In this document: piece after piece, positions 26,565-35,158 of the stretch
Position numbering within the stretch: position 1 is the stretch's first letter
Layout: each line of letters starts with the position of its first letter
Source: Chitinophaga pinensis
GTDB taxonomy: Bacteria; Bacteroidota; Bacteroidia; SXHM01
Assembly: GCA_945870105.1 (NCBI GenBank)
Contig: CAMBRL010000010.1
Location: 1 to 46,902 of the forward strand
DNA: 46,902 nt
Direction: 5' to 3'
Position numbers and translations under genes: made by a program
Notes under the pieces: generated by a model
What the model was told of the DNA's origin: nothing
The model's database searches: none
The model's input: only the letters and a program-made list of their open reading frames with translations

Positions 26565-26861
26565 GCATATCGCTTAGAATTGCGCTTGCAACATAGCCCC
26601 GCCAAAGAGCGGGGCAAAGAAGAAGAGTAGAATTGCAACGCCAAAGTTGGGCGGAATGTTCAACGTGGTTGCGCTAAGCCCCGCTCGGCTGAATGTTCAC
26701 CACGATTGCGCTAAGCGACATTTGTAATGCCGCTTGGAACATTACGGAAATTTTATTCCCCGTTGGTCAGGATTTGCAATCCTGACCTAAGAGCATGGGA
26801 TTTATAATCCCACTGATTTGTAATTGCATTTGTTTAACTTTAATCCCCAAATACAACAGGC
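26565..26861. other. Gene-free stretch with several small palindromes
   Basis: No coding signal. It holds GCCCCGC/GCGGGGC (26596-26615), two near copies of a GTTCAnCnnGnTTGCGCTAAGC word (about 26658-26725), a GGTCAGGATT/AATCCTGACC palindrome (26765-26787) and a TGGGATT/AATCCCA palindrome (26796-26812). The last two belong to a GGATTnnnAATCC type often dispersed in Bacteroidetes genomes. Confidence 0.6.
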
Positions 26862-27329
26862 ATGAAAACAAAACTTATTTTTTCGCTTTACATGTGTGTT
26901 ATGCTGGCAGCCTGTAGGGAAGTAGAAGTTTTTTACCTCTCCGATCTTCAACCGGATGCTGATTATTTAAGCAACTGGACAGGCGCCTATGAAGGTATTT
27001 CAGATCATTGGCGAGCCGCCCCCTCTCAAAACGATACAGGGTGGACATTTCTTGAAACTCATGAAGACAAAGCAGTATTAGTTAACGTACAACAGGGTAC
27101 GCTGGATTCGTGCTTAACGCTTACCATTACCTATAATCAGTCAACAGTGGTTACTAATGAGAATCTGAAAATCTCTTTTTTAGGCACTCATTATTCGAGT
27201 TGGGGAGGGGGTAGTGGCGCTGGTAGTTTATCAGTAACGTTTACTGACGATTCATTACACTATCATTATTTTCAGAAATGCGGCATACCTTGCAGTTCAG
27301 GTATTGATTTTAAAATACGAAAGAATTAA
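26862..27329 (+). CDS. Small lipoprotein of unknown function
   Basis: The 155 residues have a lipoprotein signal (MKTKLIFSLYMCVMLAAC, lipidated Cys18). The mature part is beta-rich (GWTFLETHEDKAVLVNVQQG, LTLTITYNQSTVVTNENLKI) with a Gly/Ser-rich turn (WGGGSGAGSLSV) and three late Cys. No family was recognised. It converges with the gene ending at 27356. Confidence 0.7.
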   Translation: MKTKLIFSLYMCVMLAACREVEVFYLSDLQPDADYLSNWTGAYEGISDHWRAAPSQNDTGWTFLETHEDKAVLVNVQQGTLDSCLTLTITYNQSTVVTNENLKISFLGTHYSSWGGGSGAGSLSVTFTDDSLHYHYFQKCGIPCSSGIDFKIRKN

Positions 27330-27355
27330 AACTGCATCGTTTAAACGGAGTTTTT

Positions 27356-28021
27356 TCAAAACCTTACCCCAACCCCCACATTGCCCAGCATGGCAAAATG
27401 CCAGGTCTCCACATCAGGAGTTTTTACTCCTGTATGAACAATAAAGGAAAGAGTAAAACGCTTCCAGTAGGTACACTGCACCCCGGTTTTGCCCATGAAA
27501 TAAAAATACAGTCCCTGGTAAACACCTTTGTTTTCATCTACCTGAACATCTACATCCCTTTTCAGGTAAGCTCCCTGCATGGAGACTCCTGTTATCCAGG
27601 TATATTTCCGTTGTCCTAAAGGATAGTAATTAAGATCAAAACCCGCCCTGATATAAGTTGCTAATTCTTTATGGTACTTGCCCATATCACTGCTGTTGGC
27701 ATTTTGTATAGCCTTGCCCAGCGGACTGTAAAAACTAAGCGGCATGGTGATGCCTACCTTTCCTCCACCCGGAACAAAGTCAACACTGAACGAAATATTC
27801 TTCAGCATCAAATCAAGCATGTTAATGGAGATGAGGTTGCGTTTCAATTCAACCGGCACAGGGCGAATCTTCTTTTGAAGAGGTTTAGGTTCCTTTACCT
27901 CTTTGGCGGTTTTATAATGAAGCGTATCTGCATGTTCTTTCAGCCACAGGGTGTCCTGCTGCTGGGCAGTGGCAGCAGTGATGAAAAAAAGAAAGCTGAT
28001 AAATAAAAGTATCTTTTTCAT
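27356..28021 (-). CDS. Secreted, probable outer-membrane barrel protein
   Basis: ATG at 28021 (MKKILLFISFLFFITAATAQQ) gives 221 residues with a clear signal peptide. After a Lys/Pro-rich linker, alternating amphipathic strands (SFSVDFVPGGGKVGITMPL, YIRAGFDLNYYPLG, RFTLSFIVHTGV) end in GNVGVGVRF. A final Phe is typical of outer-membrane beta-barrels. Family and function were not recognised. A TTG two codons upstream is less likely as the start. Confidence 0.7.
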   Translation of the reverse strand: MKKILLFISFLFFITAATAQQQDTLWLKEHADTLHYKTAKEVKEPKPLQKKIRPVPVELKRNLISINMLDLMLKNISFSVDFVPGGGKVGITMPLSFYSPLGKAIQNANSSDMGKYHKELATYIRAGFDLNYYPLGQRKYTWITGVSMQGAYLKRDVDVQVDENKGVYQGLYFYFMGKTGVQCTYWKRFTLSFIVHTGVKTPDVETWHFAMLGNVGVGVRF

Positions 28022-28032
28022 GAGCAAATGCT

Positions 28033-28097
28033 GTCACACCGAGCGTAGTCGAGGTGCTATCATAATTATAATGCCCTTCGACTAAGCTCAGGGTGAC
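28033..28097. repeat. REP-like inverted repeat, GAGCGTAGTCGA family
   Basis: A GAGCGTAGTCGA arm and a TCGACTAAGCTCAG arm flank an AT-rich loop, bounded by GTCAC and GTGAC. It lies between the starts of divergent genes. Confidence 0.8.
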
Positions 28098-28172
28098 GGA
28101 CGCGAGATAAATTTATGGAATTATTCACTTCCCTGCATCTACCTATTGCTTTTAACATTTTTTAACACCCGA

Positions 28173-28205
28173 TTTGGTATCTCCGATTTATTTTGCTTAA
28201 TTTTA
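28173..28205 (+). promoter_or_regulatory. Promoter of the 28231 gene
   Basis: TTTG (28173-28176), 21 bases, then TAATTTTA (28198-28205), one base off TAnnTTTG, ending 25 bases before the ATG. Confidence 0.5.
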
Positions 28206-28230
28206 TTCACGTTTTAAAAATCCAATCTCT

Positions 28231-29838
28231 ATGAAAAAAACACTACTCAAATCCTTTGCTTCAGTTGTTTTGCTGGCAGGATTTAATGCAGGTGCAATTG
28301 CGCAAAGCACCGTAAACTCCGATGTTCTTGACATCAACAACATCCGCGCAACTATTAACGCCAACGGCCGCCTCTTCGGTAATATGATCGATGCGCCCGA
28401 CATGGAAAAGAAAGGTTTTGAAATAAAGAATACGGATGGAAAGCATGCCGTTCACATTGCAGGTATCTGGATGGGCGGCAAAGCAGCAGATAAGTATCAC
28501 ATTTATGCACCCACCTTCGGACAATGGGGAACCGACATTTTTGCGGGGCCTGTAATGAAGGAAGAATTTTATTCCGCTGCCGAAGATGAAAAATGGAATC
28601 GCGTTTGGAAAATCACAAAAGAAGAAGTGAAGAATCACATTGCCAATTTCTCAAGCCCTGAATATTTAATGCCAGAAGTTATTGCCAACTGGCCTGCATC
28701 GGGTGATATTGAAAAAGGACAATCACCTAACCTTGCTCCTTTTGCAGATGCAAACGGCAACGGAATTTACGACCCGCAAAACGGTGATTATCCTTCTATA
28801 AAAGGTGATGAAGCGGTGCTGTTTATCTTCAACGACCACCGTGGTGAGCACACCGAATCCAACACCTACAAAATGGGAATGGAAGTAATCGGTCTGGCTT
28901 ATGCTTTTGATGAACGCGTGAAAGCCTACAACAACACCGTGTTTGTTGACTTCACCATTATCAACCGTTCGGGCTTTGACTATACAGATACAAAACTAGG
29001 AGTGTTTACCGACATTGACTTAGGCGCAAACGTATATGACGAGTATGCCGGAATTGATGTAAAACGTAATACCTATTATGGTTATAATGCTGATGAAAGC
29101 AAGGATGCAGAGGTGTTCGGCAAAACACAAACACCTTATATGTCGGTTACTTTATTGACCGAAAAATTTGACAACTACATGACCTATAACAATGATTGGT
29201 CGCTAAGCGGAAATCCTTATTTCCCTGAAGATTATTATCACTACCTGAACGGATATTGGAGAGACGGAATGATGATTACAGAAGGCGGACTTGCCAAAGG
29301 CGGAACAGAGCGTTGCACGTTTATGTATGACGGAAACCCTACAACCAAAACAGGATGGAATGAGAAATCATTAGAGAATATTGCAGGCGACAGAAGAGGT
29401 TTGGGCTTGGTTGGTCCGTTTGAATTTAAAGCAGGAGCAATTAAAAAGATCTCTGTTGCGTATCACCTTGCAGGAGGCTTTGACGAGATGCAGAAAGAGG
29501 TTGACCGCTACTCAAAAGACTTTACTGAGAATACAGGACCATTTGCTCCTGAAGCGCCTGCGTTTGCAAACAATACCGAGTTGAATACTTCTGCAACAAT
29601 GGATATTATTCTTTATCCAAACCCTGCAAAGGATGATGCAACGTTGTTGTTCACAAACCCTGACAACGAGCAATTCAACGTTACAGTTTATGACATCACA
29701 GGACGCAATGTTTTCTCAGCAGCTAATGTAACAGGAACACGTTTTGAAATTCCGGCAACTAAATTTGAACGTGGTGTGTATGTTGTTGAATTGGCGTTTA
29801 AAGACAGAAGAAATAGTATGAGATTGGTAGTGCAGTAA
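28231..29838 (+). CDS. T9SS-secreted protein of unknown function
   Basis: The 535 residues consist of a signal peptide (MKKTLLKSFASVVLLAGFNAGAIAQ), a long cargo region and a sorting domain (ILYPNPAKDDATLLF ... GVYVVELAFKDRRNSMRLVV). The cargo carries motifs common to a Bacteroidetes secreted family: INANGRLFGN, IAGIWMGGKAADKYHIYAPTF, a Ca-site-like DANGNGIYDPQNGDYP, FTIINRSGFDYTDTKLGVF and DIDLGA. No enzymatic motif was seen. It would cross the outer membrane by T9SS. It has its own promoter and terminator. Confidence 0.85.
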   Translation: MKKTLLKSFASVVLLAGFNAGAIAQSTVNSDVLDINNIRATINANGRLFGNMIDAPDMEKKGFEIKNTDGKHAVHIAGIWMGGKAADKYHIYAPTFGQWGTDIFAGPVMKEEFYSAAEDEKWNRVWKITKEEVKNHIANFSSPEYLMPEVIANWPASGDIEKGQSPNLAPFADANGNGIYDPQNGDYPSIKGDEAVLFIFNDHRGEHTESNTYKMGMEVIGLAYAFDERVKAYNNTVFVDFTIINRSGFDYTDTKLGVFTDIDLGANVYDEYAGIDVKRNTYYGYNADESKDAEVFGKTQTPYMSVTLLTEKFDNYMTYNNDWSLSGNPYFPEDYYHYLNGYWRDGMMITEGGLAKGGTERCTFMYDGNPTTKTGWNEKSLENIAGDRRGLGLVGPFEFKAGAIKKISVAYHLAGGFDEMQKEVDRYSKDFTENTGPFAPEAPAFANNTELNTSATMDIILYPNPAKDDATLLFTNPDNEQFNVTVYDITGRNVFSAANVTGTRFEIPATKFERGVYVVELAFKDRRNSMRLVVQ

Positions 29839-29854
29839 CACTAATCAAAGTTCT

Positions 29855-29890
29855 AAAAAAGCCCCGCAGAATTGCGGGGCTTTTTTATTT
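29855..29890 (+). terminator. Strong intrinsic terminator
   Basis: A-tract, GCCCCGCA (29861-29868) paired with TGCGGGGC (29873-29880), then six Ts. It ends the T9SS gene transcript. Confidence 0.9.
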
Positions 29891-29898
29891 TACTTTTG
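29891..29898 (+). promoter_or_regulatory. -7 box of the trans-sulfuration gene
   Basis: TACTTTTG, an exact TAnnTTTG match directly after the terminator T-run and 22 bases before the ATG. Confidence 0.5.
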
Positions 29899-29920
29899 TC
29901 CGACTTTATTAAATGTATAT

Positions 29921-31060
29921 ATGAAATTCGCAACCAAAGCAATACACGCAGGAATAGAACCCGACCCAACCACAGGAGCTATTATGACTCCTATTTACCA
30001 AACCTCAACCTATGTGCAGGCAGCTCCGGGTGATCACAAAGGCTATGAATATTCGCGCACACAAAATCCTACCCGCACAGCATTGCAAAACAATCTGGCA
30101 GCACTGGAAAATGCTAAACATGCTTTGTGTTTCAGCAGCGGCATGGGTGCGATTGATTGTGTTGTAAAATTACTGAAGCCTGGTGATGAGGTAATTTCTA
30201 CCAATGATTTGTATGGCGGAACCTACCGCATCTTCACCAAAATATTTGAAGCTTATGGAATAAAATTTCATTTTGTTCCGATGACAGATATTGCAGTGGC
30301 AGAAAAACTGGTAAACAAAAACACCAAGCTTTTCTGGGTGGAGACCCCAACCAATCCTATGCTTAATGTGGTTGATATTGCTGCCTATTCTGCAATTGCA
30401 AAAAAACATAACATTCTGCTCGCGGTTGACAATACGTTTGCAACTCCGTATCTGCAAACACCAATGGATTTGGGTGCTGACATTGTGATGCACAGTGTTA
30501 CAAAATACCTGGGCGGACACTCAGATGTGGTGATGGGCGCACTTTGTGTGAACGATGATGAACTGGCACAACGCTTAGCTTTTATTCAGAATTCTTGCGG
30601 TGCGGTTCCCGGTCCACAGGATTGTTTTCTGGTTTTGCGCGGAATAAAAACATTGCATCTACGCATGCAACGTCATTGCGAGAATGGAGAAATAATTGCC
30701 AACTGGTTAGTAAAACAACCGAAGGTTGATAAGGTATATTGGCCCGGTTTTCCAACTCATCCCGGACATGCAGTTGCCAAAAAACAAATGTGTGGTTTTG
30801 GCGGAATGGTTTCGTTTACACTAAAAGATAATAGCATTGAGGCAGCAACAAAAGTGCTGTCAGGAACAAAACTTTTCTCACTTGCTGAATCATTAGGTGG
30901 TGTTGAATCGTTAATCGGACATCCTGCAACAATGACACATGCATCCATTCCAAAAGCCGAGCGCGAAAAAACAGGAGTAGTGGATTCGTTGATACGTTTG
31001 AGTATAGGAATTGAAGATGCGGAAGACTTAATTGAGGACTTAAAAAACAGTCTTTCGTAA
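29921..31060 (+). CDS. Cystathionine gamma-synthase/lyase family PLP enzyme
   Basis: The 379 residues show the Cys/Met-metabolism PLP family throughout: KAIHAGIEPDPTTGAIMTPI at the N-terminus, EYSRTQNPTR, FSSGMGAID, NDLYGGTYRIF, the PLP Lys in MHSVTKYLGGHSDVVMG, and SLGGVESLIGHPATMTHASI near the end. The length is normal. Gamma-synthase and beta- or gamma-lyases cannot be told apart safely by eye. The likely pathway is trans-sulfuration between cysteine, cystathionine and homocysteine. It stands alone with its own promoter. Confidence 0.9.
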   Translation: MKFATKAIHAGIEPDPTTGAIMTPIYQTSTYVQAAPGDHKGYEYSRTQNPTRTALQNNLAALENAKHALCFSSGMGAIDCVVKLLKPGDEVISTNDLYGGTYRIFTKIFEAYGIKFHFVPMTDIAVAEKLVNKNTKLFWVETPTNPMLNVVDIAAYSAIAKKHNILLAVDNTFATPYLQTPMDLGADIVMHSVTKYLGGHSDVVMGALCVNDDELAQRLAFIQNSCGAVPGPQDCFLVLRGIKTLHLRMQRHCENGEIIANWLVKQPKVDKVYWPGFPTHPGHAVAKKQMCGFGGMVSFTLKDNSIEAATKVLSGTKLFSLAESLGGVESLIGHPATMTHASIPKAEREKTGVVDSLIRLSIGIEDAEDLIEDLKNSLS

Positions 31061-31100
31061 TTTTTTTTACATTTGAACAAACAAACCAAAAAATAAAACC

Positions 31101-31664
31101 ATGGGACTTCTAATTATTGCCGCACTTATTTTAGTACCAATCCTTATTTTCATTGTTATTTACAATGGATTAATTTCTAAGAAAAACAATGTTGAATATG
31201 CGTTCAGCAGCATTGATGTGATGCTGAAAAAACGCAGAGACTTAATTCCGAATTTGATTGAGTCGGTTAAGCAATATATGCAACACGAAAGTGGGTTGCT
31301 TACTAAGATAACTGAGCTGCGTAACTCAGTAATGAAGGCTCCGGACGGCAGCTCTGAGCGTTTTGATCTGGAAAATAAATTGGGTTCTGCATTAGGACAA
31401 ATAAAAGTTGCCGTTGAGAATTATCCCGACCTGAAAGCGAACACCAATTTTCTTCAATTGCAAGCTGCATTGAATGAAGTGGAAGAACAGATTTCAGCTT
31501 CACGCAGAGCATTCAATGCTTCGGTGTTTGAGTACAACAATGGAGTGGAAATGTTTCCTTCAAATCTTGTTGCAGGAATGCTTGGTTATAAACGTAAAGC
31601 ATCGTTTGAAATTCCTGAAGGCGAACGCGAGAATGTGAATGTAGGGGAGATGTTTAAGAAGTAA
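31101..31664 (+). CDS. lemA: LemA family protein
   Basis: The 187 residues have one N-terminal TM helix (LLIIAALILVPILIFIVIYN), then KKNNVEYAFSSIDVMLKKRRDLIPNLIESVKQY, the conserved LemA core. A helical bundle follows, with NLVAGMLGYKRKASFEIPE near the C-terminus. Most of the protein would face outward or periplasmic. The function of LemA is not firmly known. The DUF3137 gene follows, a pairing seen in many genomes, separated here by a REP-like hairpin. Confidence 0.92.
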   Translation: MGLLIIAALILVPILIFIVIYNGLISKKNNVEYAFSSIDVMLKKRRDLIPNLIESVKQYMQHESGLLTKITELRNSVMKAPDGSSERFDLENKLGSALGQIKVAVENYPDLKANTNFLQLQAALNEVEEQISASRRAFNASVFEYNNGVEMFPSNLVAGMLGYKRKASFEIPEGERENVNVGEMFKK

Positions 31665-31667
31665 TTT

Positions 31668-31727
31668 GTCACCCTGAGCGTAGTCGAAGGGCTAAATAAT
31701 TAATGCTTCGACTACGCTCAGCATGAC
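31668..31727. repeat. REP-like inverted repeat, GAGCGTAGTCGAAG family
   Basis: CTGAGCGTAGTCGAAG pairs with CTTCGACTACGCTCAG, flanked by GTCA/TGAC. It lies between lemA and the DUF3137 gene and may form a processing or attenuating hairpin in a shared mRNA. Confidence 0.85.
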
Positions 31728-31741
31728 AACCATGTCTTCGC

Positions 31742-32683
31742 GTGAAACCATTCGAACAAATCTTTTCAGAACTTCTTCCGCAACTGGAAGAATTGGAATT
31801 ATCGCGCCAAGAGCAATACAAAAGCGCGAAGAAGTGGCTCAATATTACTATCGGCTTAGGAATTGCAACTGTTGTAGTTTTGTTGTTTGTAAGGCATCCC
31901 GCCACCATTTTTATTGGCGGATTAATAACAGCGGCTTTTTATTTTCTGGGTTATTATCCCAAAGAGAAACGGTATAAAGATGAATTCAAGGACAAGGTTT
32001 TTCACAGGATTATTCAGGCTGTAAATCCAAATCTGGGTTACAATAAATCACAGTTTATTTCAAAAGAAAAGTTTTTTGAGAGCAAGATTTTTAACGAACG
32101 TGCAGACCGCTATTCAGGTGAAGACCATATCAGTGGTTTGGTTGATAAAACTGAAGTTGAATTTTCGGAATTGCACACACAGGAAAAGCGCACGGGAAAC
32201 AAAGGCCGAACCTATTACGTTACCATTTTCAAAGGCCTTTTTATGATTGCCGATTTCCATAAAAATTTTCACGGACAAACAATAGTATTGCCTGATACAG
32301 CAGAAAAGCTGTTCGGTTTTCTGGGCAAAAAATTTCAGTCGTGGAATTTTACCCGCGAGCAGGTGGTGCACATGGAAAACGCAGAATTTGAAAAAGAATT
32401 TGTGGTGTACAGTAACGATCAGGTAGAGGCACGTTATATCCTCAGTACCTCAATGATCCAGCGTATTCTTGATTTGAAAAAGAAATACAACGCAAAGGTT
32501 TATTTGTCTTTCATAAACTCAAAAGTGTTTATTGCGCTGCAAAATGATAATAACCTGTTTGAACCAAAATTTAAGGAAAGCATCACCAATTCAGACTACA
32601 TCCGCACCTTTTACAATGAGCTTGGCTCTTGCCTTAGTATTGTGGACGATTTGAATCTGAATACCCGTATCTGGTCAAAATAA
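31742..32683 (+). CDS. DUF3137 domain membrane protein
   Basis: GTG at 31742 (KPFEQIFSELLPQLEELEL) gives 313 residues; no ATG is better placed. Two adjacent TM helices lie at about 33-73 (WLNITIGLGIATVVVLLF, FIGGLITAAFYFLGYY). A cytoplasmic domain follows with YVTIFKGLFMIADFHKNFHG and YSNDQVEARYILSTSMIQRI, typical of DUF3137. The family is often found beside LemA, as here, and has no known biochemical role. Confidence 0.85.
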   Translation: MKPFEQIFSELLPQLEELELSRQEQYKSAKKWLNITIGLGIATVVVLLFVRHPATIFIGGLITAAFYFLGYYPKEKRYKDEFKDKVFHRIIQAVNPNLGYNKSQFISKEKFFESKIFNERADRYSGEDHISGLVDKTEVEFSELHTQEKRTGNKGRTYYVTIFKGLFMIADFHKNFHGQTIVLPDTAEKLFGFLGKKFQSWNFTREQVVHMENAEFEKEFVVYSNDQVEARYILSTSMIQRILDLKKKYNAKVYLSFINSKVFIALQNDNNLFEPKFKESITNSDYIRTFYNELGSCLSIVDDLNLNTRIWSK

Positions 32684-32705
32684 AGGCAGAATTGTGCCTT
32701 TGCGC

Positions 32706-32735
32706 TTGCGCCATTACAGTTTTTCTCTATCTTCG
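32706..32735 (+). promoter_or_regulatory. Promoter of prs
   Basis: TTG (32706-32708), 19 bases, TATCTTCG (32728-32735), one base off TAnnTTTG. It ends 19 bases before the ATG at 32755. Confidence 0.5.
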
Positions 32736-32754
32736 CGTCCCTTTTCAAAGAAAC

Positions 32755-33687
32755 ATGCCGTTTGAAGTAAAAATATTTTCGTGCGAGTCCTCGCTTTACT
32801 TAGGTAAGCAAATAGTTGAATCCTATGGTATTCCATTGGGCAAATCATCTGTTGCCCGCTTTAAAGACGGGGAGTTTGAACCTGCTTTTGGAGAAAGTAT
32901 CCGTGGTGAAGATGTTTTTATTGTTCAAAGCACCTTTCCGCCTGCGGATAACCTGTTTGAATTGTTGTTGATGGTAGATGCCGCTAAACGCGCTTCGGCC
33001 AAACAGATTGTAGCGGTTATCCCTTATTTCGGGTTTGCCCGTCAGGACAGAAAAGACAAGCCCCGTGTTTCGATTGGCGCAAAACTGGTTGCCGATTTAT
33101 TAGGCACAGCAGGGGTTACCCGCATTATTACCATGGATTTGCATGCCGACCAGATACAAGGCTTTTTCAATGTTCCGGTTGACCATTTATACTCTTCATA
33201 CCTTTTCCTGGATTACCTGAGAAACCTTAATCTGCCTAATCTGATTATGGCTACTCCTGATGTAGGAGGAACCCGCAGAGCCAATGCCTACGCTAAAAAT
33301 CTGAACGTTGATTTAGCTATTTGCTACAAGCAGCGCAAGGTGGCTAACGAGGTACACAGTATGACCGTAATTGGAGATATTGTTGGCAAAGATGTGGTGC
33401 TGGTTGATGACATTATTGACACCGGAGGAACGCTTGTAAAAGCTGCCGATATGATGATGGAAAAAGGTGCTGCCAGCGTTCGCGCTTGTATCACTCACCC
33501 ATTGCTTTCGGGCGATGCGTATGAGAAAATAGAGAATTCAAAAATTACGGAACTAATTGTTACCAATACCATTCCGCTGAAAAAACAAAGTGCTAAAATC
33601 AAGGCTTTATCGGTAGCTCCGCTATTTGCAGATGTTATCCGCAAGGTACATAACTACGAATCGATAAGCACGAACTTTATATTTTAA
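32755..33687 (+). CDS. prs: Ribose-phosphate pyrophosphokinase
   Basis: ATG at 32755 (MPFEVKIFSCESSLYLGKQI) gives 310 residues, the usual length; the frame is open to 32692, but that part looks non-coding. Family motifs: FKDGEFEP, PYFGFARQDRKDKPRVSIGAK, DLHADQIQGFFNVPVDHLY and the PRPP loop VVLVDDIIDTGGTL. It makes PRPP from ribose 5-phosphate and ATP for purine, pyrimidine, His, Trp and NAD synthesis. It lies just ahead of rplY and pth, an arrangement common in bacteria. Confidence 0.96.
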   Translation: MPFEVKIFSCESSLYLGKQIVESYGIPLGKSSVARFKDGEFEPAFGESIRGEDVFIVQSTFPPADNLFELLLMVDAAKRASAKQIVAVIPYFGFARQDRKDKPRVSIGAKLVADLLGTAGVTRIITMDLHADQIQGFFNVPVDHLYSSYLFLDYLRNLNLPNLIMATPDVGGTRRANAYAKNLNVDLAICYKQRKVANEVHSMTVIGDIVGKDVVLVDDIIDTGGTLVKAADMMMEKGAASVRACITHPLLSGDAYEKIENSKITELIVTNTIPLKKQSAKIKALSVAPLFADVIRKVHNYESISTNFIF

Positions 33688-33711
33688 CCCTTCGACTACG
33701 CTCAGGGTGAC
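33688..33711. repeat. REP-like half element
   Basis: A single arm CCCTTCGACTACGCTCAGGG plus TGAC, directly after the prs stop codon; no facing arm is present. Confidence 0.75.
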
Positions 33712-33759
33712 AACGAAAATCAATTCAAATCAATCAATAACTAAACAAAAACAAAAACA

Positions 33760-34413
33760 ATGAAATCAGTATCTATTAGCGGTTCACCAAGAGTGAACGT
33801 AGGGAAGAAAGATGCAAAGGCTTCACGCAGAAACGGACTTATTCCGTGCGTGATCTATGGCGGAAAAGAACAAATCCACTTTGTGGTAGATGAAAAAGAG
33901 CTTAAAAAACTCGTTTACACTCCCGAAGTTTTCAAATCAGACATAAAAGTAGGAGACAATCAGTATTCTGCAATCATGCAGGAAATACAGATGCACCCTA
34001 TTAAAGACAAAATCGTGCATATCGATTTCCGTGAATTGATTCCCGGAAAATTTATAACCATTGAACTTCCTGTGAAAATTACAGGAACATCACCGGGTGT
34101 GCGTGACGGAGGTTTGTTGAAACAAAACTTTCGCAAACTGAAAGTAAGTGCACAACCTGAAAATTTTCTTGAAAACATCACTGTTGATATTTCAGGATTA
34201 AAAGTTGGTCAGGGAATAAAAATCGCTGATTTGAATTATCCGGGGGTTAAATTTTTGGATAAAATTTCAAGCGAAGTGGTTGTGGTGAAACACAAGCGCG
34301 GAGTTGTAGAAGAAGACAAAGGATCGGCAGCAGCAGCACCAACCAAAGCAGCAGCAGCGGCACCGGCTAAAGCAGCAGCACCGGCAGCAGCTAAAGCACC
34401 AGCTAAGAAATAG
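33760..34413 (+). CDS. rplY: 50S ribosomal protein L25/Ctc
   Basis: The 217 residues match the long (TL5/Ctc) form: an N-terminal 5S-rRNA-binding domain (GKKDAKASRRNGLIPCVIYG, MQEIQMHPIKDKIVHIDF) and a C-terminal beta domain (GTSPGVRDGGLLKQNFRKL, DLNYPGVKFLDKISSEVVV). A low-complexity Ala/Pro/Lys tail of about 28 residues follows. It starts at ATG 33760 after an A-rich leader. It lies between prs and pth. Confidence 0.94.
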   Translation: MKSVSISGSPRVNVGKKDAKASRRNGLIPCVIYGGKEQIHFVVDEKELKKLVYTPEVFKSDIKVGDNQYSAIMQEIQMHPIKDKIVHIDFRELIPGKFITIELPVKITGTSPGVRDGGLLKQNFRKLKVSAQPENFLENITVDISGLKVGQGIKIADLNYPGVKFLDKISSEVVVVKHKRGVVEEDKGSAAAAPTKAAAAAPAKAAAPAAAKAPAKK

Positions 34414-34431
34414 TTTGGCTGTTTAAAGTTT

Positions 34432-34525
34432 AAAAGTTCAAAGTCCAATGTTGGAGGGTAACCTATAACATTGGACTTTTTAACATTAGACTTTTTAACT
34501 TTGGACTTTTCAACTTTGAACTTTA
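34432..34525. repeat. Low-complexity AACTTTGGAC repeats with hairpin
   Basis: Several variants of the words AACTTTGGACTTTT and AACATTGGACTTT. AAAGTCCAATGTT (about 34439-34451) can pair with AACATTGGACTTT (about 34467-34479). It separates rplY and pth and could act as a weak terminator or processing hairpin. Confidence 0.6.
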
Positions 34526-34528
34526 ACC

Positions 34529-35092
34529 ATGAAATACCTGATAGCCGGTCTTGGTAATATCGGAAGCGAGTATGCCGAGACCCGTCATAATATAGGTTTT
34601 AAAGTAGTGGATGCCCTTGCAAAGGCGTCCACTACTGCTTTTAAGCCCGACCGTTTGGCCGATGTTTGTGAAGTAAAACATAAAGGCCGCACTTTTATTC
34701 TTATAAAGCCCACCACGTATATGAACCTGAGTGGTAAGGCCATTAAATACTGGCTTACGGCTGAGAAGATTTCTGTCAGAAATCTGTTGGTGATTACCGA
34801 TGACCTTGCCCTGCCCTGTGGCGAACTTCGCCTGCGCGCCAAAGGCAGCGATGGCGGACACAACGGCTTAAAAAGCATACAATTTGAACTGAATACGAAT
34901 GAATATCCCCGCCTGCGCTTTGGCGTTGGAAATGATTTTGCCAAAGGCCGCCAGGTTGATTATGTCCTTGGAGAATGGACGGCAGAAGAAAAGCCCATTA
35001 TCAGCGAAAGCATCCTTAAATCGGTGGAACTGATTAAAGATTTCGGTTCTATGGATATTGCTTTTGTGATGAATAAGTTCAATAAGAAGTAG
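34529..35092 (+). CDS. pth: Peptidyl-tRNA hydrolase
   Basis: A 187-residue protein of usual length. Conserved stretches: YLIAGLGNIGSEYAETRHNIGF (catalytic His in RHNIGF), KPTTYMNLSGKAI, TDDLALPCGELRLRAKGSDG with GGHNGLKSI, and YPRLRFGVG. It frees tRNA from peptidyl-tRNA that has dropped off ribosomes. It lies downstream of rplY, separated by the AACTTTGG repeats. Confidence 0.96.
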   Translation: MKYLIAGLGNIGSEYAETRHNIGFKVVDALAKASTTAFKPDRLADVCEVKHKGRTFILIKPTTYMNLSGKAIKYWLTAEKISVRNLLVITDDLALPCGELRLRAKGSDGGHNGLKSIQFELNTNEYPRLRFGVGNDFAKGRQVDYVLGEWTAEEKPIISESILKSVELIKDFGSMDIAFVMNKFNKK

Positions 35093-35097
35093 CGAGC

Positions 35098-35157
35098 GTC
35101 ATGCTGAACTTGTTTCAGCATCTCAATAAACAGACCCTGAAACGAGTTCAAGGTGAC
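35098..35157. repeat. REP-like inverted repeat, divergent copy
   Basis: GTCATGCTGAACTTGTTTCAG and CTGAAACGAGTTCAAGGTGAC form an imperfect hairpin between the convergent pth and folB genes. Confidence 0.75.
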
Positions 35158-35158
35158 G

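Noticed and set aside
31668-31741. ATG frames upstream of the DUF3137 gene
   Set aside because: They run through the REP-like hairpin; the GTG at 31742 gives the family N-terminus.
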